Below, in pieces: positions 34,205 to 41,912 of a DNA stretch of 64,000 nt (the first letter of the stretch is position 1; every line of letters begins with the position of its first letter). The stretch is from NCBI RefSeq assembly GCF_002101735.1, contig NZ_LQPE01000147.1:1-64000 (forward strand). The letters are read 5' to 3'. The notes beneath the pieces were generated by a model. It searched no databases. It saw only the letters and a list, made by a program, of their open reading frames with translations, and was not told the DNA's origin. This DNA is from Mycobacterium kyorinense. Lineage in GTDB: Bacteria > Actinomycetota > Actinomycetes > Mycobacteriales > Mycobacteriaceae. The translations under genes were made by a program, and so were the position numbers.

Positions 34205-35062
34205 GTGGCGTCGTCAACGGTCAAATCGCCACCCACCGGTCGCGTCATGGATGTCCTTGCCGCACTGGCGGGTTCAACCGACGGGCACACGTCGGCCGAA
34301 CTGTCCAAAACCTGCGGTATCAGCACTTCGACGTGCGCACTGATACTGGCCGAGTTGGAACAACGCAGCTGGGTAGCCCGTCGCGACGACCGCCGCTACG
34401 TGCTGGGCAGCGGTCTGTTCGGCCTGGTCCACGGGCTGCGCCAACAATTCCCATTGCTTGACCGTGGCCGCGACGCGCTCACCTTCCTGCACGAAACGCT
34501 GGGCGCCGGCTGCTCGATGTCGAAGATTGGCGACCGGTACCTGATTACCGTCGACACGGTGGGCCACGGCACCGACAGCGAACACGCCGTCGGCCAACGC
34601 TTTCCGATCGACCCGCCGTTCGGTCTGGTGGCAATGGCCTGGCGCGACGACGACGCCGTCGACGCATGGCTGCGCCGGGTCCAACCCCGCCTGACCCAGG
34701 CAGATATCGCCGCGCATCGACGGGTACTCGCCGATATCCGCGACCGCGGCTACGGCGCCTGGCGTTTCGACGACGCCCACGCCTCGCTGCACGATCGGCT
34801 CGCCACGGTCTTGGCCTCGCTGGAGCCAACCGCGCAAGTGACGCGTCAGCTCAGCACATTGATGACGATGGTCACCCTGCACTCCGTAACCGACACGCTC
34901 GAAACCGAGTTGGCCTCAACGGAATTCGTCGTCCTACCGGTCTTCGGCCGCAACGCCCAGCCGGAGTACCAGATCGAGATCCACCTCGGCCGCCCACAGA
35001 GGCTGACGCTCGCCGAACTCGATAACGCGCTAAAGCACGCGCAGGCGCTGCTAGTAGCCTGA
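34205..35062 (+). CDS. IclR-like transcriptional regulator
   Basis: A 285-residue protein starting at GTG with GGGAGG 5 bases upstream. The N-terminal winged helix-turn-helix reads RVMDVLAALAGSTDGHTSAELSKTCGISTSTCALILAELE, followed by the wing WVARRDDRRYVLG. The rest resembles an IclR effector domain (LTFLHETLGAGCSMSKIGDRYLITVDTVG). It probably controls the divergent dehydrogenase and the SDR gene that follows 6 bases later in the same direction. The effector is unknown. Confidence 0.82.
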   Translation: MASSTVKSPPTGRVMDVLAALAGSTDGHTSAELSKTCGISTSTCALILAELEQRSWVARRDDRRYVLGSGLFGLVHGLRQQFPLLDRGRDALTFLHETLGAGCSMSKIGDRYLITVDTVGHGTDSEHAVGQRFPIDPPFGLVAMAWRDDDAVDAWLRRVQPRLTQADIAAHRRVLADIRDRGYGAWRFDDAHASLHDRLATVLASLEPTAQVTRQLSTLMTMVTLHSVTDTLETELASTEFVVLPVFGRNAQPEYQIEIHLGRPQRLTLAELDNALKHAQALLVA

Positions 35063-35068
35063 CCCGCC

Positions 35069-35809
35069 ATGGGACGCGTAGACGGAAAAGTTGCACTGAT
35101 CAGCGGCGGCGCGCGGGGTATGGGCGCCGCCCACGCACGGGCATTGATCGCCGAAGGGGCCAAGGTCGTCGTCGGCGACATCCTCGACGACGACGGCGCC
35201 GCGCTGGCCGGCGAGCTGGGCTCCGCGGCCCGCTTTGTGCACCTCGACGTCACCCTGCCCGAGCAGTGGAAGGCCGCCGTCGACGCGGCAGTCGACGCAT
35301 TCGGCAAGCTCAACGTGCTGGTCAACAATGCCGGCATCGTCAACGGCAACACCCTGCAGAACTTCCCGCTCGCCGACTGGCAGCGGATCATCGACATCAA
35401 TCTCACCGGCACGTTCCTGGGCATGCAGGCCGCGGTGGAACCGATGATCGCCGCCGGCGGCGGTTCGATGATCAACATCTCGTCGGTCGAAGGGCTGCGC
35501 GGCAGCCCCGGTCTGTACGGCTACGTCGCATCGAAGTTCGGCGTGCGGGGCCTGGCCAAGGCCGCCGCGCTGGAGCTCGCGCCGCACAACATCCGGGTCA
35601 ATTCCATCCATCCCGGACTGATTCGCACCCCGATGACGGCGGGCATTCCGGAGGACTTCCTGCAGATCCCGCTGGGCCGCGGCGCCGAGCCGGGCGAGGT
35701 GTCGGCGTGCGTCGTCTACCTGGCTTCCGACGAGTCGTCGTACTCCACCGGCGGAGAATTCGTCGTGGACGGCGGCCTGACGGTGGGCGTACCGCACAAG
35801 AGCGCATAG
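35069..35809 (+). CDS. Short-chain dehydrogenase/reductase (FabG3-like)
   Basis: A 246-residue classical SDR. The cofactor motif is SGGARGMG, followed by NNAGIVNG and the catalytic Ser-Tyr-Lys set in ISSVEGL...YGYVASKF. Asp in VVGDILDDD favours NAD over NADP. The sequence is closest in style to mycobacterial 3-alpha/20-beta-hydroxysteroid dehydrogenases (Rv2002 group), so a steroid or ketone substrate is plausible but not shown. It follows the IclR-like gene after 6 bases and is ended by a clear intrinsic terminator. Confidence 0.88.
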   Translation: MGRVDGKVALISGGARGMGAAHARALIAEGAKVVVGDILDDDGAALAGELGSAARFVHLDVTLPEQWKAAVDAAVDAFGKLNVLVNNAGIVNGNTLQNFPLADWQRIIDINLTGTFLGMQAAVEPMIAAGGGSMINISSVEGLRGSPGLYGYVASKFGVRGLAKAAALELAPHNIRVNSIHPGLIRTPMTAGIPEDFLQIPLGRGAEPGEVSACVVYLASDESSYSTGGEFVVDGGLTVGVPHKSA

Positions 35810-35822
35810 CGCCATATCAACG

Positions 35823-35852
35823 CAGGTCAGAGCCTCAATGCTGACCTGTTTT
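35823..35852 (+). terminator. Rho-independent terminator after the SDR gene
   Basis: Stem CAGGTCAG/CTGACCTG, perfect over 8 bases, with a 10-base loop, followed directly by TTTTGT. It lies 13 bases after the SDR stop. A hairpin with a T tract is unusual in this G+C-rich genome and marks the end of the regulator-SDR transcript. Confidence 0.8.
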
Positions 35853-35889
35853 GTAACGCGTTCTGGCTGGGTGGTTAAGATCGCGAGGC

Positions 35890-37014
35890 ATGAAGACCAA
35901 GGGCGCTCTGCTGTGGGAGCTGAACTCGCCGTTCAAAGTCGACGAGATCGAGGTCGGCGATCCCGTCCAGGACGAAGTCCAGATCCAACTCCATGCCGCC
36001 GGCATGTGCCACTCCGACTACCACCTGACCACGGGAGCAACCCCGATCGGGCTGCCGGCGCTGGGCGGCCACGAGGGCGCCGGCGTCGTCACCAAGGTCG
36101 GTAAGGGCGTCACCGGGCTGCAGGAGGGCGACCACGTCATCCTGGCGTTTATCCCCGCCTGCGGGCAGTGCCCGCCGTGTCTGAAGGGCTTCCGGTCGCT
36201 GTGCGATCGGGGCGCCGTGCTGCTCGGCGGCAAGGCCATCGCCGACGGAACCAGCCGCGTGCGCGCCGGCTCGCACGAGGTCTCTCCGATGAACCTGCTC
36301 GGCACGTTCGCGCCCTACATGACCGTGCACAAGGATTCCGTCGTCAAGATCGACCCCGACGTGCCGTTCGAGTCGGCGGCGATCATGGGCTGCGCGGTGC
36401 CTACCGGATTCGGCTCGGCCACCAACGTCGCTGAAGTCCAGCCCGGCGACACCGTGGCGATCGTCGGCGTCGGCGGCATCGGGATGAGCGCGCTGCAGGG
36501 CGCCGTGCTCTCCGGCGCCAAGCACGTCATCGCGATCGACCCGGTGGAGTTCAAGCGCGACCAGGCCGTCAAATTCGGCGCCACCCACGTGTACCCGACG
36601 ATGGCCGAGGCCATCGCGCCGATGATCGACCTGACCTACGGGTTGATGGCCGACAAGACCATCATCGCGGTCGGCGAGATGCGCGGGGAGATGATCGAAG
36701 AGGCGATGACGCTGACCGCCAAGACCGGCACCTGCGTGGTCACCGGCATGGGCGCGATGACCGACGTCGACGTCAAGCTCAACCTGTTCCTGTTCACCAT
36801 GTTGCAGAAGACGTTGAAGGGCAACATCTTCGGCGGTGGCAGCTCGCACGTGGAGACACCGCGGCTGGTGGGCCTGTACAAGTCCGGGCTGCTCAAGGTC
36901 GACGAGATGGTGACCAGCACCTACCGGCTCGAAGACATCAACGACGGCTATCAGGACATGCTCGACGGCAAGAACATCCGCGGCGTCATCAAATACACCG
37001 ACGCCGACTGGTAA
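35890..37014 (+). CDS. NDMA-dependent zinc alcohol dehydrogenase (AdhB-like)
   Basis: A 374-residue MDR alcohol dehydrogenase similar to Mtb Rv0761c (AdhB, 375). Catalytic zinc ligands are Cys40 (AGMCHSD) and His61-Glu62 (GGHEGAG); structural zinc cysteines are in ACGQCPPCLKGFRSLC. The cofactor motif is GVGGIGM, followed by an acidic IAIDP that favours NAD. The N-terminus KTKGALLWELNSPFKV is typical of the mycofactocin-associated NDMA-dependent group, in which NADH stays tightly bound. It lies downstream of the SDR terminator, so it is probably transcribed separately. The substrate is unknown. Confidence 0.88.
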   Translation: MKTKGALLWELNSPFKVDEIEVGDPVQDEVQIQLHAAGMCHSDYHLTTGATPIGLPALGGHEGAGVVTKVGKGVTGLQEGDHVILAFIPACGQCPPCLKGFRSLCDRGAVLLGGKAIADGTSRVRAGSHEVSPMNLLGTFAPYMTVHKDSVVKIDPDVPFESAAIMGCAVPTGFGSATNVAEVQPGDTVAIVGVGGIGMSALQGAVLSGAKHVIAIDPVEFKRDQAVKFGATHVYPTMAEAIAPMIDLTYGLMADKTIIAVGEMRGEMIEEAMTLTAKTGTCVVTGMGAMTDVDVKLNLFLFTMLQKTLKGNIFGGGSSHVETPRLVGLYKSGLLKVDEMVTSTYRLEDINDGYQDMLDGKNIRGVIKYTDADW

Positions 37015-37029
37015 CCGGGCGTCGTGTGG

Positions 37030-37377
37030 TCAGGCGCTGATGCCCAGAATCAGGGCGAGGGCCTGCTCGATTTGGCGGATCGTCCCGGGCGCCAAAGTGC
37101 CTAGCGGTTGCAGTAGTCGGGAGCGCGCGACGGCGCGAACGCCGCGACAGACCGCGACACTTTCCGTGTCTACCCCTTCGGTGGGCGAGACGCGCGGCCG
37201 CAAAGGAGAGCCGGCACGTGAACTCGACACCGGCACCACCACAACAAGCTCGTCGTCGAGGCCGGTGAGTATTTCGTCGACTGAGACGACGACTGCGGGG
37301 CGATGTTTGCCGGGCTCGCCCGCGCGGGCAGCACCGAGAGCGACCAGCCACACCTCACCGCGTCGGGGTTCAGGCAA
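37030..37377 (-). CDS. MazF-family endoribonuclease toxin
   Basis: A 115-residue PemK/MazF toxin. The family start RRGEVWLVALG and GEPGKHRPAVVVS (with the conserved Arg) are present, then VVPVSS and the C-terminal LGTLAPGTIRQIEQALALILGI. These toxins cut single-stranded RNA at short motifs. The gene overlaps its upstream antitoxin by 8 bases. It converges with the alcohol dehydrogenase 15 bases away. Which Mtb MazF it is nearest to cannot be decided here. Confidence 0.85.
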   Translation of the reverse strand: MPEPRRGEVWLVALGAARAGEPGKHRPAVVVSVDEILTGLDDELVVVVPVSSSRAGSPLRPRVSPTEGVDTESVAVCRGVRAVARSRLLQPLGTLAPGTIRQIEQALALILGISA

Positions 37378-37606
37378 GGCCGTCGCCGGCGGTCTCGTCC
37401 CAGTCGCGGTCCTCGTTGCGCACCCCGACGACGGTTACGTCCGCGCGGGTGGCGTCGCGTTCGGCGCGGAAGATCGCCTCGTGCTCGGCATGTGTGGCCA
37501 GCTCCGTAAGCAGGGCAGCGAGGGAGATTCCTCGTTCACGGGCCTGAGCGGCCAGACGGTCACGAGTCTGGATCGGAACCCTAATTGTCGTCGTCGCAGT
37601 CGCCAC
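37370..37606 (-). CDS. Ribbon-helix-helix antitoxin partner of MazF
   Basis: A 78-residue protein starting at GTG. The first half TTTIRVPIQTRDRLAAQARERGISLAALLTEL is a ribbon-helix-helix DNA-binding domain. The acidic C-terminus (RNEDRDWDETAGD) would wrap the toxin. The gene order antitoxin then toxin, with an 8-base overlap, is standard for type II pairs. Self-repression through the promoter just upstream of 37606 is expected; no clear palindrome was picked out there. Confidence 0.82.
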   Translation of the reverse strand: MATATTTIRVPIQTRDRLAAQARERGISLAALLTELATHAEHEAIFRAERDATRADVTVVGVRNEDRDWDETAGDGLA

Positions 37607-37804
37607 TTAAGTAGACTATCACGTAGACAACACTGAGCGCTAAGAAGGACTGACCTTCATTGGGTGCCAGGTCGCTGACGGCCCGCGGGAGCCGATCCGT
37701 TACTGAGTCGAAACCGGACAATGTCGAATCGGAGTGGCGCACACGGTCGTTGACTACCCGCGCATAGCGTAGGAGCGACTCCGAACCGATGCATCGAGGA
37801 AGCG

Positions 37805-38956
37805 GTGGTTGCAGTGGTCACGAGCCTGGTGGAGCGCAGCGCGGAGCTGAAGCGAGAACTGCTCGAGTTCTCCCGGCAGCCGCGCTTCGACCGCGACCGC
37901 CGCGAGGTGCTGCGGAACCACTTTTCCGGTCGATACGTCGGCGACGAGTCGGAACTGATAACGGCGCTCGACTACTTCTTGCTGCAGCACGAGTTGCGCA
38001 GCGGGAAGACCGTGGTGGAGAGGTTTGCAGCCAGCCGCCCTGATCTGCCCGAAGACGAGCGCGAGCTGCTGCTGGGCTGGCGGAACGTTGTTGAGGGCAT
38101 CTTCGAAGTCAAGTCCCTCGACGGCGACACGCTGGTCACGGAGAACCTTATCGATGAGCTGACGTACCGCGTGCGCTCGAATATGGGGCCGAGCGTTTTT
38201 CGGCCGCTGGAAGCCGGCGGTTTCATAGTCGGCCGGTTCGTGCCGGTCGGGCACGAATGGTTGATCAGCGGCAACTTCGTGGGCTACCCGAAACGTGACC
38301 GCACGTCGATTCTTCGCGTCGCATGCGAGTTCACGATGCGGCACCCGGAGAGGGCGTTCCGTAATAGAGACAAACTTATTCGCGCACAACAGCTGCTGAA
38401 CGCCGAGCACGACCGGTTCATCCGATTTTTCCGCGCCGACTTTGTCGTCATTCCCGGAGCCCGGCTAACCGAACGAATGGGGAGTTTCTACGCATTCTGT
38501 CGCGATCAGGCGATGGCCGAGATCGCCGGCTCCGGTAGGCAACCGAAGGACCAGCCGTTCCACGGCCCGGATTACCCTGGTGCTCTGGTCGCTTCGGATG
38601 CGGTCGCGGTGATCCACGACGAAGTCGAGGGTCTGGGCCTGTACGCCGAGTTCGGGCCGATCGAGCAGGCGTTCGCCGACCCGAGCCTGCTTCAGCATCC
38701 GGACTATCGCCGCCGACTCCGCGACTACCTCGATGACGCCAGCATCTCGCCGGTGCTGTTCGAGCGGATGGCCGCGCGCGCCCCCGAGCAAACTAACCAG
38801 GTGTTCCGTAAACTATTGGGGCGCAAGCACTTCGACTGGAAGGCCGACGGCGAGAAAATAATGCGGCGGCGCAAGCCGCATTACTTCGATCAGCCACGCT
38901 GGCCGCGTATTGTGCCGCTCAGCGACAAGCTCGCGCCGTACGTCGCACGCGCATAG
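37805..38956 (+). CDS. Unrecognised conserved-looking protein
   Basis: A 383-residue protein starting at GTG (another GTG lies three codons on). I do not recognise a family. It is soluble, rich in Arg/Glu/Phe, and has no signal peptide or membrane segment. Notable stretches are LEAGGFIVGRFVPVGHEWLISGNFVGY in the middle, which looks like a beta-rich core, and HDRFIRFFRADFVVIPGARLTERM, followed by a helical C-terminus with LRDYLDDASISPVLFERM. It lies 10 bases upstream of the split DUF6398-like gene on the same strand, so the two are probably one transcript. Confidence 0.7.
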   Translation: MVAVVTSLVERSAELKRELLEFSRQPRFDRDRREVLRNHFSGRYVGDESELITALDYFLLQHELRSGKTVVERFAASRPDLPEDERELLLGWRNVVEGIFEVKSLDGDTLVTENLIDELTYRVRSNMGPSVFRPLEAGGFIVGRFVPVGHEWLISGNFVGYPKRDRTSILRVACEFTMRHPERAFRNRDKLIRAQQLLNAEHDRFIRFFRADFVVIPGARLTERMGSFYAFCRDQAMAEIAGSGRQPKDQPFHGPDYPGALVASDAVAVIHDEVEGLGLYAEFGPIEQAFADPSLLQHPDYRRRLRDYLDDASISPVLFERMAARAPEQTNQVFRKLLGRKHFDWKADGEKIMRRRKPHYFDQPRWPRIVPLSDKLAPYVARA

Positions 38957-38966
38957 GACACGCAGT

Positions 38967-39698
38967 ATGGTGGCGGCCATGTCGAAGAGGAATCGACGTG
39001 GCAAGCCGAAGAAGCACAGCCCGGCCCGGCGTGGTACCCGCGCTCGGCAGCGCACCTCTACCGAGCCAGATCTGCTTGCCGATGTTCGACGCGCCCTCGC
39101 CGATCCGAGCCCGCTGAGCTTCCTGACCTACGTGAGCACGCTGCTGTGCGCGACCGATACCCGGCGCAATCACCCGTTCACCCTGGACGAGGCCCCGGAC
39201 CCGAGGGCAGTTACCCGCGAGAAACTTATCCGGACGTTCCTCGACGTCGTTATCCCGGAGACGTCGGCGCTGCTGGCGGTGATCGCCGAGATGGCGGGTG
39301 ACGACGACGTGCTGCGTGCCCGCATCCGACGAGAGCTCGGCACGCGCCTGAAGGTCGAACCGGCATGGCTTGCCCGGCTTCGGGAGACATCAACCTATCA
39401 GGCCGTTCGGATGAGTCATGTCCTCGGCGACGGCGACAACATCATGCTCGGGGTGCGGCTGCCGGGCGGACACGAGCTCACCTGCTTGGTTTACATCGAC
39501 CATAACCTCGGCACGCTGGTGAAGGACGCGTTCTTCGTACCCGCGCCGGTCGCAGACATGGTGGCCGAATTCAGGCGCGTAACCGAGGACCCCGACACGC
39601 GGTGGGAAGACATCAGCCTGGCCGACGCGCGAGCCTGGATCGAGACGGCGATCGAACTGGCCGCGATCACCTTTCCACCGCTGGAGACCGAGACGTAG
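38967..39698 (+). CDS. N-terminal part of a probable split SEC-C/DUF6398-type gene
   Basis: About 243 residues. A basic N-terminus (SKRNRRGKPKKHSPARRGTR) is followed by a helical region (LADPSPLSFLTYVSTLL) and a core containing HVLGDGDNIMLGVRLPGG and VYIDHNLGTLVKDAFFVP. It ends at TAG (39696-39698) after FPPLETET. The next coding segment runs on in the same frame with no start codon for 234 bases. I therefore think this is the first 40% of one gene interrupted by an amber codon. The start could also be ATG 38979. Function unknown. Confidence 0.6.
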   Translation: MVAAMSKRNRRGKPKKHSPARRGTRARQRTSTEPDLLADVRRALADPSPLSFLTYVSTLLCATDTRRNHPFTLDEAPDPRAVTREKLIRTFLDVVIPETSALLAVIAEMAGDDDVLRARIRRELGTRLKVEPAWLARLRETSTYQAVRMSHVLGDGDNIMLGVRLPGGHELTCLVYIDHNLGTLVKDAFFVPAPVADMVAEFRRVTEDPDTRWEDISLADARAWIETAIELAAITFPPLETET

Positions 39699-39932
39699 CC
39701 CGCGTGTCGCGCGCTGGTCGAATGGATTACCCGGGGCCTGCCCGAAGGTGGAACCGGATATCAACGGCCACAATGGGATTCCGCGGAGCTCGCCCAGCTA
39801 ACCGATCATTTTTTCGCCTCGCCGTACGGAGCCCAGCTCGACGATCCCGACCACCGCGACCTCCTTGAGTCCCTGCTGTGGTACGGCACCGACTACGGCC
39901 CGGGCGACCCGCTGCGCTGGAGTGCGGTCCGG

Positions 39933-40763
39933 GTGGAGATCCTGCTCGATGACTGGATACCCCGGAAGATCGTGGCGCCTCCCGAGTACCTGGCCAAGGC
40001 GCCCGACTTGCTACGGGCGTTCATCCGCTTTGCTCACGCGGAGATCGGACTGCGAGCCGATCTGACCGACGAGACCCTGGCCGCGATCGACGACTGGGAG
40101 CCGCGGTACCAGCAGACGATCCGCTCACCACGACCGCAGGGGCCCGCCGCGCTGCTCGCCGCGCTCGGCATCGATACAGAGGACATGGCGGACGAGCCGT
40201 TCGATGCCGAGGAGAGCTTCGAAGAGTCGCTGCTTGCCTGGCTCGCGCTGACCGTCGGAGACCACGATCAGTTGGATCAGCTCGACGACACCCCATTACC
40301 GGACGAACCGTTCCGGTGGGAGGGCATCTCCGACGACGTGACGGCACGTTGCGAGGAGGTTCTCGCGCTCACCGACCGCTGCTGCGAAGAGATTCTCGAC
40401 GTCGAATACCGCACCGCATGCCGACGGCTACTTGCCCGTATCGCAGTCAGGGAGCCGGAGTTTTTCCGTCGCAGGGGCCGCGCGGAAACGGCTGCCGCAG
40501 CGCTGGTCTGGATAGTCGGCAAGGCCAACGACCTGTTCGAGCAAGGGACCGGCGGTATACAAGTCAGGGATCTCATGAGCCATTTCGGGCTGGAACAGAG
40601 CAGTGTCGCGCGGCGTGCTGCCACCATGCTGCGAGCCGGCGGATTTGACGACGACACGTACACCGTGCGACTCGGGTCACCCGACTATCTGATCGCGCCT
40701 CGCCGCCGACGGATCATCAAGATGCGCGACAGATATCGGCAGCTGGCCGAGGAGCTCACCTGA
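39933..40763 (+). CDS. C-terminal part of the split gene, DUF6398-like
   Basis: 276 residues from the first in-frame start codon (GTG 39933), but protein-like sequence in this frame begins right after the TAG at 39696: PACRALVEWITRGLPEG, then DPDHRDLLESLLWYGTDYGPGDPLRW. The C-terminal half (CEEVLALTDRCCEEIL to LMSHFGLEQSSVARRAATML) resembles DUF6398, a helical domain ending in a winged-helix-like element. If translated alone from 39933 the N-terminal domain is cut in two. Function unknown. Confidence 0.6.
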   Translation: MEILLDDWIPRKIVAPPEYLAKAPDLLRAFIRFAHAEIGLRADLTDETLAAIDDWEPRYQQTIRSPRPQGPAALLAALGIDTEDMADEPFDAEESFEESLLAWLALTVGDHDQLDQLDDTPLPDEPFRWEGISDDVTARCEEVLALTDRCCEEILDVEYRTACRRLLARIAVREPEFFRRRGRAETAAAALVWIVGKANDLFEQGTGGIQVRDLMSHFGLEQSSVARRAATMLRAGGFDDDTYTVRLGSPDYLIAPRRRRIIKMRDRYRQLAEELT

Positions 40764-40792
40764 AGCCTCGCCCCCGTCATACAGTGGCAACC

Positions 40793-41515
40793 ATGTCCAG
40801 CGCTCCCACCGTCGACGTCCGACGTGCACAAGACCGGGCCGTCACCACGACGTCGTGGCTGAACTCGAGGCACTCGTTCTCGTTCGGCGACCACTACGAC
40901 CCCGACAACACCCATCACGGCGTGCTGCTGGTCAACAACGACGACATCGTCGCCCCTGCTTCGGGTTTCGACACCCACCCGCACCGCGATATGGAGATCG
41001 TGACCTGGGTGCTGGACGGGTCGCTGGCGCACCGCGATTCAGCCGGCAACAGCGGCGTGATCTATCCCGGCCTGGCCCAACGGATGTCGGCCGGCAGCGG
41101 CATCATGCACTCCGAAAAGAACGACTCTGCCACGAAGCCGGTGCATTTCGTGCAGATGTGGGTGGCGCCCGACGAGACCGGCATCGACCCGAGTTACCAG
41201 CAGCACGAGATCGGCGACCTGCGTGGCCTCGTGCCCATCGCCTCAGGGCGGCCCAGACAGGACGCCGCGATCGCCATCCACAACCGCTCCGCCGCGCTGT
41301 ACGCCGCCCGGCTCGAGCCAGATGCGGCCGTGGAATTACCGGCGGCGCCCTATCTGCACCTCTTCGCCGCGCGCGGCCAGGTCAACGTCGAGGGCACCGG
41401 TGACCTGGCCGAGGGAGACGCCGTGCGCTTCACCGAGTCGGACGGCCAACGCGTCACCGCCGCTGCGCCGTCGGAGATTTTGGTCTGGGAGATGCACACG
41501 GCACTTGGCAGATAG
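40793..41515 (+). CDS. Pirin family protein, Rv0181c-like
   Basis: A 240-residue bicupin of the pirin family. The N-terminal cupin carries the metal-binding set HPHRDME (two His), then MSAGSGIMHSEKN (His and Glu). Pirins are Fe-binding; some have quercetin 2,3-dioxygenase activity, and others act as redox sensors. The ATG at 40793 is chosen over a GTG three codons earlier. The position next to the YhgE-like gene fits Rv0181c. In Mtb it is adjacent to sigG; here about 9 kb of extra DNA lies between. Confidence 0.92.
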   Translation: MSSAPTVDVRRAQDRAVTTTSWLNSRHSFSFGDHYDPDNTHHGVLLVNNDDIVAPASGFDTHPHRDMEIVTWVLDGSLAHRDSAGNSGVIYPGLAQRMSAGSGIMHSEKNDSATKPVHFVQMWVAPDETGIDPSYQQHEIGDLRGLVPIASGRPRQDAAIAIHNRSAALYAARLEPDAAVELPAAPYLHLFAARGQVNVEGTGDLAEGDAVRFTESDGQRVTAAAPSEILVWEMHTALGR

Positions 41516-41519
41516 GCCG

Positions 41520-41798
41520 CTACCGATGGATCTGGCCTCGTCGTCCCGTCAGTCCCAGGTAGATCGCGATCAGCACGACGGCGACGATGATGCCCACCAG
41601 GAACGGGATTACCGCCCAGCCGCCGTTCGCGTTCTTGTAGCCCACGCTGTACGTCAACCACGACCCGAGAAATGAACCGAGCGCGCCCAGCACGATCGTC
41701 ATGATGATGCCGATGTTCTGCTTGCCCGGCATCACCAGTCGGGCAAGCGCTCCGACGATCAGCCCGGCGATCAGGGCGCTGAAAATGGTTCCGATCAT
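41520..41798 (-). CDS. GlsB/YeaQ/YmgE-family membrane protein
   Basis: A 92-residue protein with three glycine-rich membrane segments, in the transglycosylase-associated family (PF04226): SALIAGLIVGALARLVMPGKQNIG, then IVLGALGSFLGSWL, and IPFLVGIIVAVVLIAIYLGL. These are stress-linked small membrane proteins without known activity. GGAG lies 5 bases upstream of the ATG. It converges with pirin 4 bases away and is divergent from the YhgE-like gene. Confidence 0.87.
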   Translation of the reverse strand: MIGTIFSALIAGLIVGALARLVMPGKQNIGIIMTIVLGALGSFLGSWLTYSVGYKNANGGWAVIPFLVGIIVAVVLIAIYLGLTGRRGQIHR

Positions 41799-41912
41799 TG
41801 CTTCTCCTGTGTTCGGGAGGCGCCCGCCGGCGCCGTCAACACCAGAGTGCCCGCTGATGCGCCGCGCCTAACTTTTTCGCGGTTAGGGTGAGCGCGACGA
41901 ACAGGAGCCTGT

